Source: Acidobacteriota bacterium
GTDB lineage: Bacteria > Acidobacteriota > Terriglobia > Bryobacterales > Bryobacteraceae
Assembly: GCA_021788955.1 (NCBI GenBank)
Contig: JAJYKC010000059.1
Location: 1 to 8,755 of the forward strand
Direction: 5' to 3'
Length of the DNA: 8,755 bases
The notes beneath the pieces were generated by a model that was not told the origin of the DNA, searched no databases, and was given only the letters and a program-made list of their open reading frames with translations. Numbering within the stretch: position 1 is the first letter of the stretch; each line of letters opens with the position of its first letter. The position numbers and the translations under genes are program-made. Below, piece after piece: positions 1 through 8,728 of this stretch.

Positions 1-240
1 GAACGATCCTTTGCGGTGGCCAAACAACTCCGATTCCGCAAGCGTTTCGGGCAGAGCTCCGCAGTTGACCGGAACGAATGGCTTGCCGGCACGGAGACTG
101 CTCTGGTGGATGGCTTTGGCCAGCAACTCCTTGCCTGTTCCAGATTCGCCAGTGACGAGAACAGTTGAGTCGCGGCGCGCTACCTGAGCGGCCAGCTTGA
201 AAACTTCGTGCATCTTTCTGGAACCTGCTACCAGATTCTC
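1..240 (-). CDS. Sigma-54-dependent transcriptional activator, AAA+ domain fragment (partial at both ends)
   Basis: Reading the minus strand from about 240 down to base 1 gives the opening of a bacterial enhancer-binding-protein AAA+ domain. It has the entry motif [10 protein letters not shown], the Walker A motif GESGTGKE, the [16 protein letters not shown] block, and then HRKGSF, where the GAFTGA loop would follow. The gene continues past the left edge, so the rest of the ATPase domain and any DNA-binding domain are not visible. An in-frame ATG lies at 211-213, but recognisable AAA+ homology extends upstream of it to about 240, so it is not a convincing start. Beyond 240 the frame stays open only as antisense of a high-GC DUF2156 gene, and no sensor domain can be seen. 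Such proteins hydrolyse ATP to open sigma-54 promoters. Either the gene is truncated by a junction near 214-240, or it is a PspF-like activator without a sensor domain starting at the ATG at 304-306. The AAA+ identity is firm; the 5' boundary is not. Confidence 0.85.
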
Positions 241-1242
241 AACCCCGGCATCCGGCACTGGTTCTCCCCGGCGGGCGACGCCGTGGCGGGCTACGTACGC
301 CGCCATAAGACCCTCGTCGTCGCGGGCGCCCCGGTATGCCGTCCCGAACGGCTCCCGGCCGTCGCCCGGGAATTTGAAGCCGAAGCGCGCGCCTCCCGGC
401 TCCGCGTCTGCTACGTCTGCGCCGAAGAGCGGCTCGGCGCCATCTACAAGGATTCCCCTCGCCATGCGCGCATCGTCCTCGGCGCGCAGCCGGTGTGGGA
501 TCCGGCGCGATGGGAAGCCCTGGCCCAGGAGCGCCGCATCGTCCGCCAACAGCTCAACCGCGCGAGAAATAAGGTCGTGCGAATTGCGCGCGTCCAACCC
601 GCCGAGGCGCCGCGCGATGGCGAGTTGCGCGCCTGTGTGCACGATTGGCTCGCCGCGCGCCCCCTGCCCCCGCTGCACTTTCTCGTGGAACCGTTCACAC
701 TCGACGGCGTGCTGGACGATCGGCTCATCCTCGTCGCCCGCCACGCCGAAAACGCCGTCGCCATCCTCGTCGCCAGCCCCATACCCGCCCGCAACGGATA
801 CCTCATCGAGCAGATCGCCCGCTCCACCATCGCGCCGAACGGAACCACGGAGCTTCTCATCGACCACGCCATGCGCGCAATCGCCGCCGAGGGACGAAAG
901 TACGCAACGCTCGGCCTCGTTGCCCTCGCCGACGAACTGCCCGGCGAGATGAACCGCAATCCCTGGTGGATGCGCCGCCTGATCTCGCTGGCGCGCGCCC
1001 ACGCAAACCGCTTCTACAATTTCCGCGGCCTGCTGCAGTTCCGCCGCAAGCTGGGCCCGGAGACGTGGGAAAGCGTCTACGCCATCGTAAATGAACCTGC
1101 GTTTACCCCGGCCACCTTCTACGACCTCGGCGGCGCCTTTTCGGGCATCTCTCCTGCGTTGGCCCTCGCCATCGGAGTCGCGAAGGCCGCGCGCCAGGAA
1201 ACAAAATGGATGGTCCAGCGGCTCCGCCGCGAAAGAGGATGA
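208..1242 (+). CDS. DUF2156 / phosphatidylglycerol lysyltransferase C-terminal-like protein, probably 5'-truncated
   Basis: The 344-residue product has the fold signature of the MprF C-terminal catalytic domain (DUF2156, a double GNAT-like fold). It opens with [12 protein letters not shown] (residues 8-19), has [13 protein letters not shown] (37-49), a basic QQLNRARNK stretch (114-122), and the near-C-terminal block [16 protein letters not shown] (269-284). A mildly hydrophobic segment follows at about 308-328. In MprF this domain moves an amino acid from charged tRNA to phosphatidylglycerol; stand-alone versions such as this one have no settled function, so lipid or peptide acyl transfer is inference. 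The start is doubtful. GTG at 208 is the best in-frame start, but it has no ribosome-binding site, and relatives usually carry a further 10-20 residues before YQIL. An in-frame stop at 166-168 limits any extension. It lies 7 bases ahead of the VOC gene and is probably co-transcribed with it. Family assignment is strong; the intactness of the N terminus is not. Confidence 0.8.
   Translation: MHLSGTCYQILNPGIRHWFSPAGDAVAGYVRRHKTLVVAGAPVCRPERLPAVAREFEAEARASRLRVCYVCAEERLGAIYKDSPRHARIVLGAQPVWDPARWEALAQERRIVRQQLNRARNKVVRIARVQPAEAPRDGELRACVHDWLAARPLPPLHFLVEPFTLDGVLDDRLILVARHAENAVAILVASPIPARNGYLIEQIARSTIAPNGTTELLIDHAMRAIAAEGRKYATLGLVALADELPGEMNRNPWWMRRLISLARAHANRFYNFRGLLQFRRKLGPETWESVYAIVNEPAFTPATFYDLGGAFSGISPALALAIGVAKAARQETKWMVQRLRRERG
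214..240. other. Putative rearrangement or assembly junction between two head-to-head truncated genes
   Basis: On the minus strand the sigma-54 AAA+ match runs up to about 240. On the plus strand the DUF2156 match begins at about 223-231 (TCYQILNPG). Both genes appear to lose their N-terminal portions at the same place. By hand count GC is about 58% over 1-240 and 75% over 241-360. No room is left for a promoter or ribosome-binding site for either gene. This is inferred from homology limits and base composition; no repeat or insertion-sequence end is visible at the point. Confidence 0.55.
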
Positions 1243-1249
1243 TGAATCT

Positions 1250-1636
1250 ATGTCCACGCCATTCCGACTCGCCAACCAGGACATCGAAGCGTTTGTCGGC
1301 GTCTCGGATGCCGGACGCGCCAAAGCCTTCTACCACGACACGCTGGGCCTGCCGCTTGTCTCCGAAGAACTGCCCTTCGCCCTCGTCTTCGACGCGAACG
1401 GCGTGATGCTCCGCGTCACCCTCGTCAAAGACCTGAACCCCTCACACTTCACCGTGCTCGGTTGGCGAGTGCCCGACATCGCCGTGGCCGTGAAAGCCTT
1501 GAGCGAAGCCGGCGTGCGCTTCGAGCGCTACCAGGGCATGCCCCAGGATGAACTCGGCATCTGGAGTTCCCCAGGCGGCGCCAAAGTGGCCTGGTTCAAG
1601 GACCCTGACGGCAACACCCTCAGCCTCACTCAGTAG
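1250..1636 (+). CDS. VOC-family (glyoxalase/bleomycin-resistance fold) protein
   Basis: This 128-residue protein is one complete vicinal-oxygen-chelate module made of two beta-alpha-beta-beta-beta halves. The first half has [20 protein letters not shown] (about 14-33) and the second ends in [14 protein letters not shown] (115-128). The ATG at 1250 is chosen because an AGAGGA Shine-Dalgarno sequence sits at 1234-1239 and the first beta strand follows at once; upstream in-frame codons belong to the overlapping DUF2156 reading. VOC enzymes normally bind a metal with one His/Gln or Glu at the end of each first and last strand. Here the usual first-strand His is not seen, and the usual terminal Glu (GN-x-x-E-L) is Ser (GNTLSL), so glyoxalase I activity is unlikely and the substrate is unknown. 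It follows the DUF2156 gene by 7 bases, with its Shine-Dalgarno inside that gene's end. Its stop overlaps the convergent E1 gene by 7 bases. Confidence 0.9.
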   Translation: MSTPFRLANQDIEAFVGVSDAGRAKAFYHDTLGLPLVSEELPFALVFDANGVMLRVTLVKDLNPSHFTVLGWRVPDIAVAVKALSEAGVRFERYQGMPQDELGIWSSPGGAKVAWFKDPDGNTLSLTQ

Positions 1637-3663
1637 GCCAGCGTCTCTTCTACCGCCGCTCGCAGTCCGGCCAGTGATGGCAGCACCATTAGTTCCAGAT
1701 TGCTCGCCGACGGCACGAAACTATCCTCGGCCGCCACGCGGCGGATCGGTGCGTCGAGGTCGCTGAACGAGTTCTGCGCCAGCCGCGCCGCAATCTCCCC
1801 GCCGAAGCCGGCGGTAAGACTGTCCTCATGCGCCACAACCACCCGGCTCGTCTTGCGCACGCTCCGGTAAATCAACTCTTCATCGAGCGGCGCAATCGTC
1901 CGCAGGTCGATCACTTCGAGCGAGCGCCCTTCCGCCTCCATCTGCCGCGCCAAATCGAGCGCAAAATACACCGTGCTGCCCCACGTGACGATCGTCAGGT
2001 CCTTTCCTTCCCGGCGCACGCGGCCCCGCCCGAACGGAACCAGGTAATTCGCATCGGGTTCCAGGCTCTTGGCTTGCATCCGGCGATAGAGTCCCTTGTG
2101 CTCCAGGAAGATCACCGGATCCTCGCTTCGCGCCGCGGACTTGATGAGGCCCTTGGCGTCGTCCGCGCTGCTCGGAAACGCGATGTGCCAGCCCGGAATG
2201 TGCGCGAAGAAGCTTTCGACACACGCCGAGTGCCACGGCCCGCCCTTGATGTATCCACCTACTGCGATCCGTACCACCACCGGCGCGCTCCACATGCCAT
2301 TGCTGCGCCACCGCACCGTAGGTATCTCGTCGCGAAGTTGCATCGCGGCCGGCCAGAGATAATCGCCGAACTGAATCTCCACGATCGGCTTATATCCGCC
2401 CATCGCCATGCCCCCCGCCACGCCCGCGATGCTCGCCTCCGCCAGGGGAGCGTTCGAAATACGGTCGCCGAACGCGTCGCGCAGTCCCCGCGTCACCCCG
2501 AACACGCCGCCCTTCGGGTCGCCGATGTCCTCGCCCCACATCACCAGGCGCGGATTCCTCGCCGCTTCTTCCCGCAGCCCGTGGTTGATCGCGTCGATCA
2601 TCGTCACCGGCTCGGACGAAACATAGCTCGCGGGCTCGGACGGCGCAACTTCTTCCAAACGCATTGGCGCGAAAATGTTCTTGAACAGATCCCCGCCGCC
2701 CGGCATCGGCTGCGCATCGGCGTAGTCGGCCGCCCGGTTCACCTCCGCGCGGATTTCCTCACGGATGTGCTCGATCTCCGCGCCGGAGAATGAGTACTCG
2801 TCTGCCAGGCACCGCTCGGCCAGCACAACCGGATCGCGTTGCGCCGCCATAAGGATCTCGGCGCTCGGCCGATACTTCCGTTGATCGTCCGAGTTCGAGT
2901 GGGACTCGATCCGCGCCACGTGCGACTCCACCAGCAGCGGTCCCAATCCCGCGCGCATCGCTTCGATATGCGGAAGCACGGCGCTATATACGTTGTTGAA
3001 GCTCGACCCGTCAATCTCCTCCACCGCGATCCCGAATCCTTCCGCGATCCGGCTCACCGACGACCCCGTCTGATACCGTTGCGGCGTGCTGATCGCATAG
3101 CCGTTGTTCTGCACGCTGAACAGCACCGGCAGTTTCTCGCGCCCCGCCCAGTTCAGCGCCTCGAAGAACTCGCCTTCGCTCGTCGCCCCTTCCCCCGACT
3201 CGACATACACGATGCGGTCCTCGCCGTCCTGCTTCACCGCTTTCGCCATGCCCACCGCGGGCAGGTATTGCGAACCCGTGCACGCCGTTTGCGAAACCAG
3301 ATGCAGCGTCTTTGACGAAAAATGCTCCGGCATGTTCCGTCCCGCCGAGCAAACGTCGCCCTCGCGGCCCAGCATCTGAAGAAAAAGTTCCTCGAGCTTC
3401 AGGCCAAGACCCACGGCCGTACCCTTCGAGCGGTAATACGGGAAGAACCAGTCGTAGCCAGGCTTGAGCAGGAGAGGAATGCCCACCTGCACGGCTTCGT
3501 GGCCCCGTCCTGACGCGACAAACGTACATTTGCCCTGCTTGGCGAACACCTTCATCCGCTCCTCGACGTAGTAAGCCGTCAAGGCGCGGCGGAAAAATTC
3601 GAGCGATAACGCCAGTGGCGCCGTTTCGCCGCCAACCGCAAGTTTTGTAGAAGTGCAGGCCAT
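1630..3663 (-). CDS. Fused 2-oxoacid dehydrogenase E1 component (alpha-beta fusion; branched-chain/2-oxoisovalerate dehydrogenase type)
   Basis: This 677-residue cytoplasmic protein joins the two E1 subunits that are usually separate. The alpha half (about 20-325) has GRGHEAVQVG (52-61), the thiamine-diphosphate motif running from GEG (157-159) through TSEGEFFEALNWAG to QNNGYAIS (185-192), and the SHSNSDDQRKYRP loop (254-266). A Pro/Glu-rich linker (about 326-352) leads to the beta half with GEDIG (377-381), PLAEASIAG (406-414, whose Glu409 is in the position of the catalytic glutamate), EIQFGDYL (429-436) and HSACVESFFAHIPGW (478-492). The beta half ends with the C-terminal domain EVIDLRTIAPLD (583-594). 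E1 decarboxylates a 2-oxoacid with thiamine diphosphate and passes the acyl group to lipoyl-E2. The fusion type is commonly annotated as 2-oxoisovalerate dehydrogenase, but substrate choice cannot be read here and no E2 or E3 gene is in the window. The start at 3663 is preceded by a weak purine run (AGAAAGAAG on the minus strand). The gene is divergent from a Crp/Fnr regulator with a shared operator candidate. Confidence 0.93.
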   Translation of the reverse strand: MACTSTKLAVGGETAPLALSLEFFRRALTAYYVEERMKVFAKQGKCTFVASGRGHEAVQVGIPLLLKPGYDWFFPYYRSKGTAVGLGLKLEELFLQMLGREGDVCSAGRNMPEHFSSKTLHLVSQTACTGSQYLPAVGMAKAVKQDGEDRIVYVESGEGATSEGEFFEALNWAGREKLPVLFSVQNNGYAISTPQRYQTGSSVSRIAEGFGIAVEEIDGSSFNNVYSAVLPHIEAMRAGLGPLLVESHVARIESHSNSDDQRKYRPSAEILMAAQRDPVVLAERCLADEYSFSGAEIEHIREEIRAEVNRAADYADAQPMPGGGDLFKNIFAPMRLEEVAPSEPASYVSSEPVTMIDAINHGLREEAARNPRLVMWGEDIGDPKGGVFGVTRGLRDAFGDRISNAPLAEASIAGVAGGMAMGGYKPIVEIQFGDYLWPAAMQLRDEIPTVRWRSNGMWSAPVVVRIAVGGYIKGGPWHSACVESFFAHIPGWHIAFPSSADDAKGLIKSAARSEDPVIFLEHKGLYRRMQAKSLEPDANYLVPFGRGRVRREGKDLTIVTWGSTVYFALDLARQMEAEGRSLEVIDLRTIAPLDEELIYRSVRKTSRVVVAHEDSLTAGFGGEIAARLAQNSFSDLDAPIRRVAAEDSFVPSASNLELMVLPSLAGLRAAVEETLAY

Positions 3664-3712
3664 ATAAATTCTTCTTTCTGGTTTCAGTCTGCGGCGATTC
3701 CCCTGATCTGCC

Positions 3713-3728
3713 AGTGACTTCGGTCACA
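3713..3728. promoter_or_regulatory. CRP-type palindromic operator between E1 and the Crp/Fnr regulator
   Basis: The sequence AGTGA-CTTCGG-TCACA matches the CRP consensus TGTGA-N6-TCACA at 9 of 10 defined bases. Its core, GTGAC-TTCG-GTCAC (3714-3727), is a perfect inverted repeat. It lies in the 98-base divergent gap, about 57 bases from the E1 start and 41 bases from the regulator start. Its position suggests that one bound dimer could affect both genes. Binding is inferred; the match is seen directly. Confidence 0.65.
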
Positions 3729-3761
3729 AACCGCACCTGGAATGAAAGAAAATGAAGGGTC

Positions 3762-4466
3762 ATGCCTCTGGATCGTGCGGCCATCGCCCAACTACTGAGA
3801 CGCAGCCCACTGTTTGCCCCGCTTACGGACGCGGAAATCGAATTTCTATGCGCGCGCACCGGCTCGCGAAGTCATGCCTCCGGCGAGATCCTGTTCAACG
3901 AGGGCGAGCAGTGCACCGGCCTCCACATCGTCGCCACCGGCCGTGTGCGGATTTTCAAAGTCTCTGCTCAGGGACGAGAGCACGTGCTAGCCATCGAAGG
4001 CCCCGGCAGCTCCATCGCCGAACTTCCCGTCTTCGACGGCGGCAAGTATCCGGCTTCGGCCTCGGCAGCCGAAGATTCCGAAATCGTCTTCATCTCCCGC
4101 AAGGACCTCCACGCACTCTGCATGGAGCATCCCGAAATCGCCTTGAAGTTATTACAAGTGGTTGGCGGCCGCCTCCGCCGCCTGGTGGGAATCATCGAGG
4201 AGCTATCGTTCACCACCGTCCGCCACCGGCTCATTTCCTGGCTCCTGCGCGAAGCCCGCTCCTCCAGCCGCGGCGCCGCCGGCGCACCCTCGTTCACCCT
4301 CTCGGCAAGCCACCAGGAACTCGCCTCGCAAATCGGCACCGTGCGCGAACTGGTGAGCCGCAACATGGCCCGCCTCCAGGCGCAAGGCTTCATCGAAGTC
4401 AACGGCCGTGAGGTGACCATCGTCGACCTCCCAGGCCTCGAAGCCGAACTGCAGACAGTGATGTAG
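3762..4466 (+). CDS. Crp/Fnr-family transcriptional regulator
   Basis: This 234-residue regulator has an N-terminal cyclic-nucleotide-binding-like beta-barrel (about 10-125), a long dimerisation helix (about 125-160) and a C-terminal winged helix-turn-helix (about 180-222). The recognition helix reads GTVRELVSRNMARL. Its Arg195, Glu196 and Arg200 align with E. coli CRP Arg180, Glu181 and Arg185, which read TGTGA half-sites. The effector pocket differs from CRP: the segment aligned with the phosphate-binding cassette is FDGGKYPASA, so the Arg-Ser pair of CRP is Pro-Ala and cAMP is unlikely to be the ligand. There is no FNR-like cluster of four cysteines. The ATG at 3762 is the first in frame after a stop at 3753-3755. 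The ribosome-binding site is poor: GAAGGG (3754-3759) is too close, while AAAGAA further upstream is at a better distance. A CRP-like operator sits upstream and a secreted-protein gene follows after 46 bases. The signal sensed is unknown. Confidence 0.92.
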   Translation: MPLDRAAIAQLLRRSPLFAPLTDAEIEFLCARTGSRSHASGEILFNEGEQCTGLHIVATGRVRIFKVSAQGREHVLAIEGPGSSIAELPVFDGGKYPASASAAEDSEIVFISRKDLHALCMEHPEIALKLLQVVGGRLRRLVGIIEELSFTTVRHRLISWLLREARSSSRGAAGAPSFTLSASHQELASQIGTVRELVSRNMARLQAQGFIEVNGREVTIVDLPGLEAELQTVM

Positions 4467-4512
4467 GTTGAACCAATTCCCGTTCGCCCGTGATACGCTC
4501 CGAAAGATTCCT

Positions 4513-6732
4513 ATGAGCCGTGCGATCCTTCTTCTTGTCCTGGCTACCGCACTGACCCTCCACGGCCAGAATGTCGACTGCGACATGCAGGCCTACAAAG
4601 CCGCCGATGGCCTGCGCGCAACCAAAACCAACGGCGGCGTCGAGTTCACCTGGAACGGCGAGGCCGGCGCCACGCTTCGCGCCGTCTTCGCGCTGCGCGG
4701 CGGCGAACCAACGGTCTCGGAGTTAGCCGCCCGCAACGCGCAAGGCGGATGGGACGTCCTCGGACGAAACCTTCGCCCCGAGTACGAAGTCACCACCGGC
4801 AGGCGCCGCCTCTCCGAACAGCAGATGGCGCCGCTACGCAAACTCGGCATCGCGTTGACGCCCGGCGTCGTCGAGCGCGAACAATGGAACGCCTTCTGGG
4901 ACGCGCCGCTCATGGTCCCCGGCGCGCCCGGCACAAACCTCGACCTGCCCCGCAAACCAAGCGAGATCCGCCGCGATCATTCGCAGTTCCACTCCTCCGC
5001 CTGCACCGTTCGCACCGACGGCGCGCGGCTCCAGGTCGACTTCAACGGCCTGACCCTCGGCATCTTCTCCGGCTCCCTGCGCTACACCGTCTACCGCGGC
5101 ACGAACCTGCTCCGGCAGGAGGCGATCGCCAAGACCGACCAGCCCGGCGTGGCCTACAAATACGACGCGGGCCTCGACGGATTCGCCATCGCGCCCGAAA
5201 CCAAAATCGTCTGGCGCGACACCGCGCGCGCCTGGCAGCAGTACGCCTTCGGCGGCGATGCGAACCAGAACCCCGTCGCCCCTCAAAGCCCGGAACCGCC
5301 TTGTGATTCTCGAAGCCGGGAAAGGCTCTCTCGCCGTCTTCCCGCCCCCGCACAAGTTTTTCTTCGCCCGCGAAATCGAAACCAACCTCGGCTTTGTCTA
5401 CTACCGCAAGGACTCGCCGAAAACCTTCGCACTCGGCGTGCGCCAGGCCGAGCGTGAGGAACCCTATCGTCCCTACGGCGTCTCCGATGCCGAGTGGAAC
5501 CGGCGCGTCCACGAAGCCCGGCACGACATAAACAATTTCGCGCTCTACAATGCGCCACCGGGAACCGGGCAGCACATGCCCGTGTATTTCTATCTGAACG
5601 CCGCGAACAGCCGCGCCACCCAACAGGCGGTCCTCGCCTTTACGCATCACGACCGCTACGAAGCCCCGCCGGGCTACAGAGTGCTGGTGAGCCACTTTCA
5701 CATGCACTTCAACGAGCAACTCACCGATGCCGGCACAATGGACCTTCAACCCACCTGGCTGCAGGTCTTCCGCGCGCTCGGCATCAACATGGTCATCCTC
5801 GCCGACTTCCATTCCGACTCCCACCCCAACGATCCCGGCCCCATCCGCTTCGCCGAGCAAAAGGTCTATTTCGAAGGCTGCCGCCGCTTCTCCGACCACG
5901 ACTTCCTCTTGATTCCCGGCGAAGAAGCCGACGCAAACTTCGGCGGCCACTATATGACGTTTCTTCCCCGCCCCGTCTACTGGTCGCACGTGCGCAACGC
6001 GGGCCAGAATTTCCTCGAGAACGACCCCGAGTATGGCAAGGTCTATCACGTTGGCTCGCCCGCCGAGGAACTCGAATTACTCAAGCAGGAGGGAGGACTC
6101 ATGTGGCAGGCCCACCCGCGGACCAAAGGTTCGGCCGGCTATCCCGATGCCGTGAAAACCGAGCCCCACTTCCTGAGTGACCGTTTCCTCGGCGGTTCCT
6201 TCCAGTCCTTGCCGGTCGACCAATCCGAAAAACGTCTCTGCGAAGCCCGCTGCCTCGGCCTTCTCGACGACATGAATAACTGGGCCGGGCCGAAGTACAT
6301 GCTCGCCGAAGGCGACACGTACATGAAGTATCCAGACGACGAAACCTATCCGCAGCTCATCGTAAATTACGTCAAGCTCGGCGAAGTCCCCGCCTTCGAT
6401 GGGGACTGGACGCCCATCGCCCACGCCCTCCGCGCCGGCGACTACTTCGTCTCGAGCGGCGAAGTCCTACTACGCGACACAGCCATCACCGGCGCCGGCC
6501 CGAAGCGTGTGCTCGCCGCAACGGTAAGTTGGACATTCCCACTCGATTTCGTCGAACTCGTCTGGGGCGACGGCAACACAACGAACCGCCGCATCGTCTC
6601 CACCACGAATCTCCCGCCGTTCGGAAGCCACCGCTTCGAGATTCCCTTCGACGCAGCCGGAAAAAAGTGGGTCCGCTTCGCCGCCTGGGACTCCGCCGGC
6701 AACGGCGCCATCGCCCAGCCGGTGCACCTGCG

Positions 6733-6736
<4 letters not shown>
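4513..6736 (+). CDS. Secreted PHP-like metal-dependent hydrolase candidate, interrupted by a +1 frameshift
   Basis: Two overlapping reading frames (4513-5457 and 5258-6736) read best as one gene of about 740 residues with a single extra base near 5279-5282. The ATG at 4513 has a GAAAG ribosome-binding site at 4502-4506 and encodes a signal peptide ([20 protein letters not shown]), so export is expected. The N-terminal 250 residues are beta-rich and I do not recognise a family. The second half (numbers in the joined protein) has metal-ligand motifs like those of PHP phosphoesterases: HFHMH (394-398), LADFHSDSH (429-437), PGEEAD (468-473), GGHY (477-480) and QAHPR (533-537). A beta-sandwich-like tail follows from about 655. 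PHP enzymes hydrolyse phosphate esters using a metal cluster; the substrate here is unknown and the PHP assignment rests on motif pattern alone. Downstream of the shift the second frame has good high-GC codons and the first turns poor, placing the break at about 5258-5290. The cause may be a sequencing error or a true recent mutation. Confidence 0.72.
5271..5282 (+). other. Frameshift site in the secreted PHP-like gene
   Basis: Two CCCC runs (5271-5274 and 5279-5282) lie where coding potential passes from one frame to the next. Dropping one C from the second run gives [14 protein letters not shown] and restores one long frame; dropping one from the first gives [10 protein letters not shown] homopolymer miscall or a one-base insertion explains the split most simply. 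I cannot tell which run is affected. Confidence 0.7.
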
Positions 6737-8175
<1,439 letters not shown>

Positions 8176-8226
8176 CCCGGCTCGCTCCCACTACTGTCGC
8201 TCCTGTGTTTTCAATAAGATACGATT

Positions 8227-8241
8227 TGGCCCGCAATCTGC
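8227..8241 (+). promoter_or_regulatory. Sigma-54 (-24/-12) promoter for the secreted-protein gene
   Basis: TGGCCCG-CAAT-CTGC matches the sigma-54 consensus TGGCACG-N4-TTGC at 9 of 11 positions. The invariant GG (8228-8229) and GC (8240-8241) are ten bases apart, exactly as required. Transcription would start near 8253, leaving a leader of about 47 bases with the strong ribosome-binding site before the ATG at 8300. A sigma-54 activator gene lies immediately divergent, with a palindrome array in between, which supports the call. Confidence 0.75.
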
Positions 8242-8284
8242 CTTTAGACAATCCGTAATCGGGCTCCAGACAGGACAACCCATA

Positions 8285-8291
8285 AAGGAGG
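8285..8291 (+). promoter_or_regulatory. Strong Shine-Dalgarno site
   Basis: AAGGAGG, with 8 bases to the ATG at 8300, is the best ribosome-binding site in the window and fixes that start. It suggests that the secreted protein is made at a high level when its promoter is on. Confidence 0.85.
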
Positions 8292-8299
8292 GTAAGAAG

Positions 8300-8728
8300 A
8301 TGAAAAGCTTGACACACCGTTTGATAATTGCGGCGGCTGCCCTCGCTGTCGCCGCTGGTAGCGCTTTCGCGCAAACCCATACGTATACTGCAGAAATTCC
8401 GCACGCATTCCAGGCCGGAAAGACCCAGATGCAGTCGGGCTCCTACCGATTCAAGGTCGAACCCCAAGGAGGCAACTCGGTCGTCACGGTCCGCAACCTG
8501 GATACCAATCAGAAGATCTACCTGCTGCCGTCGGCGGGCACGGACGCGCCGAAGGCCTGGACGCGAGCCGGCAAGGCGGTGATCGCCCTTGACTGCGCTG
8601 CCGGTCAGTGCGCACTGCGCAGCATGTGGGATGGACACAGCAGCGGCGTCTACCGCTTCGCCGCGCCCAAGCCCGTTCGCGAAACTCGCTTCGTCTCGAT
8701 GCTGATTCCGTTGAAACCGGCTAACTGA
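8300..8728 (+). CDS. Small secreted protein of unknown function, probably sigma-54-controlled
   Basis: The 142-residue product begins with a classic signal peptide: Lys2 and Arg7 precede a hydrophobic Ile/Ala/Leu/Val run (8-18) and an AGSAFAQ cleavage region (19-25), so the mature chain would start near Gln25. The rest looks like a compact beta-rich domain: AEIPHAFQAGKTQMQSGSYRF (31-51), VVTVRNLDTNQKIYLLP (61-77), an ALDCAAGQCALRSMW segment (96-110) whose Cys99 and Cys104 could form a disulfide outside the cytoplasm, then GVYRFAAPKP. I associate this layout with short exported proteins frequent in Acidobacteriota, which have no established function; this is recall, not a search result. The start is fixed by the AAGGAGG site 8 bases upstream. 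A sigma-54 promoter and a palindrome array lie upstream, shared with the divergent activator gene. No terminator is visible in the 27 bases left after the stop. Confidence 0.88.
   Translation: MKSLTHRLIIAAAALAVAAGSAFAQTHTYTAEIPHAFQAGKTQMQSGSYRFKVEPQGGNSVVTVRNLDTNQKIYLLPSAGTDAPKAWTRAGKAVIALDCAAGQCALRSMWDGHSSGVYRFAAPKPVRETRFVSMLIPLKPAN

Noticed and set aside
444..959. 171-residue minus-strand frame inside the DUF2156 gene
   Set aside because: Ser/Arg-rich antisense shadow with no recognisable domain.
1828..2793. 321-residue plus-strand open frame opposite the E1 gene
   Set aside because: It is rich in Arg, His and Pro, shows no domain, and is fully antisense to clear E1-beta and E1-alpha motifs; it is a high-GC shadow.
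3714..3727. GTGAC-TTCG-GTCAC read as an RNA hairpin or terminator
   Set aside because: The 5-base stem is too short, no T-run follows on either strand, and it lies upstream of two divergent genes, where an operator is the simpler reading.
4466..4474. GGTT-G-AACC palindrome just after the Crp/Fnr stop, resembling the GAACC half-sites at 8128-8173
   Set aside because: It is a single short element with different spacing and orientation; it can easily occur by chance.
4468..4497. Possible sigma-70 promoter TTGAAC-N18-GATACG ahead of the secreted PHP-like gene
   Set aside because: Only weak hexamer matches, and the predicted start would leave almost no leader for the ribosome-binding site at 4502-4506.
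5042..6049. 335-residue minus-strand open frame opposite the PHP-like gene
   Set aside because: It has valine/glycine-rich and arginine-rich repetitive composition, no ribosome-binding site and no motif, and the plus strand holds the metal-site motifs there.
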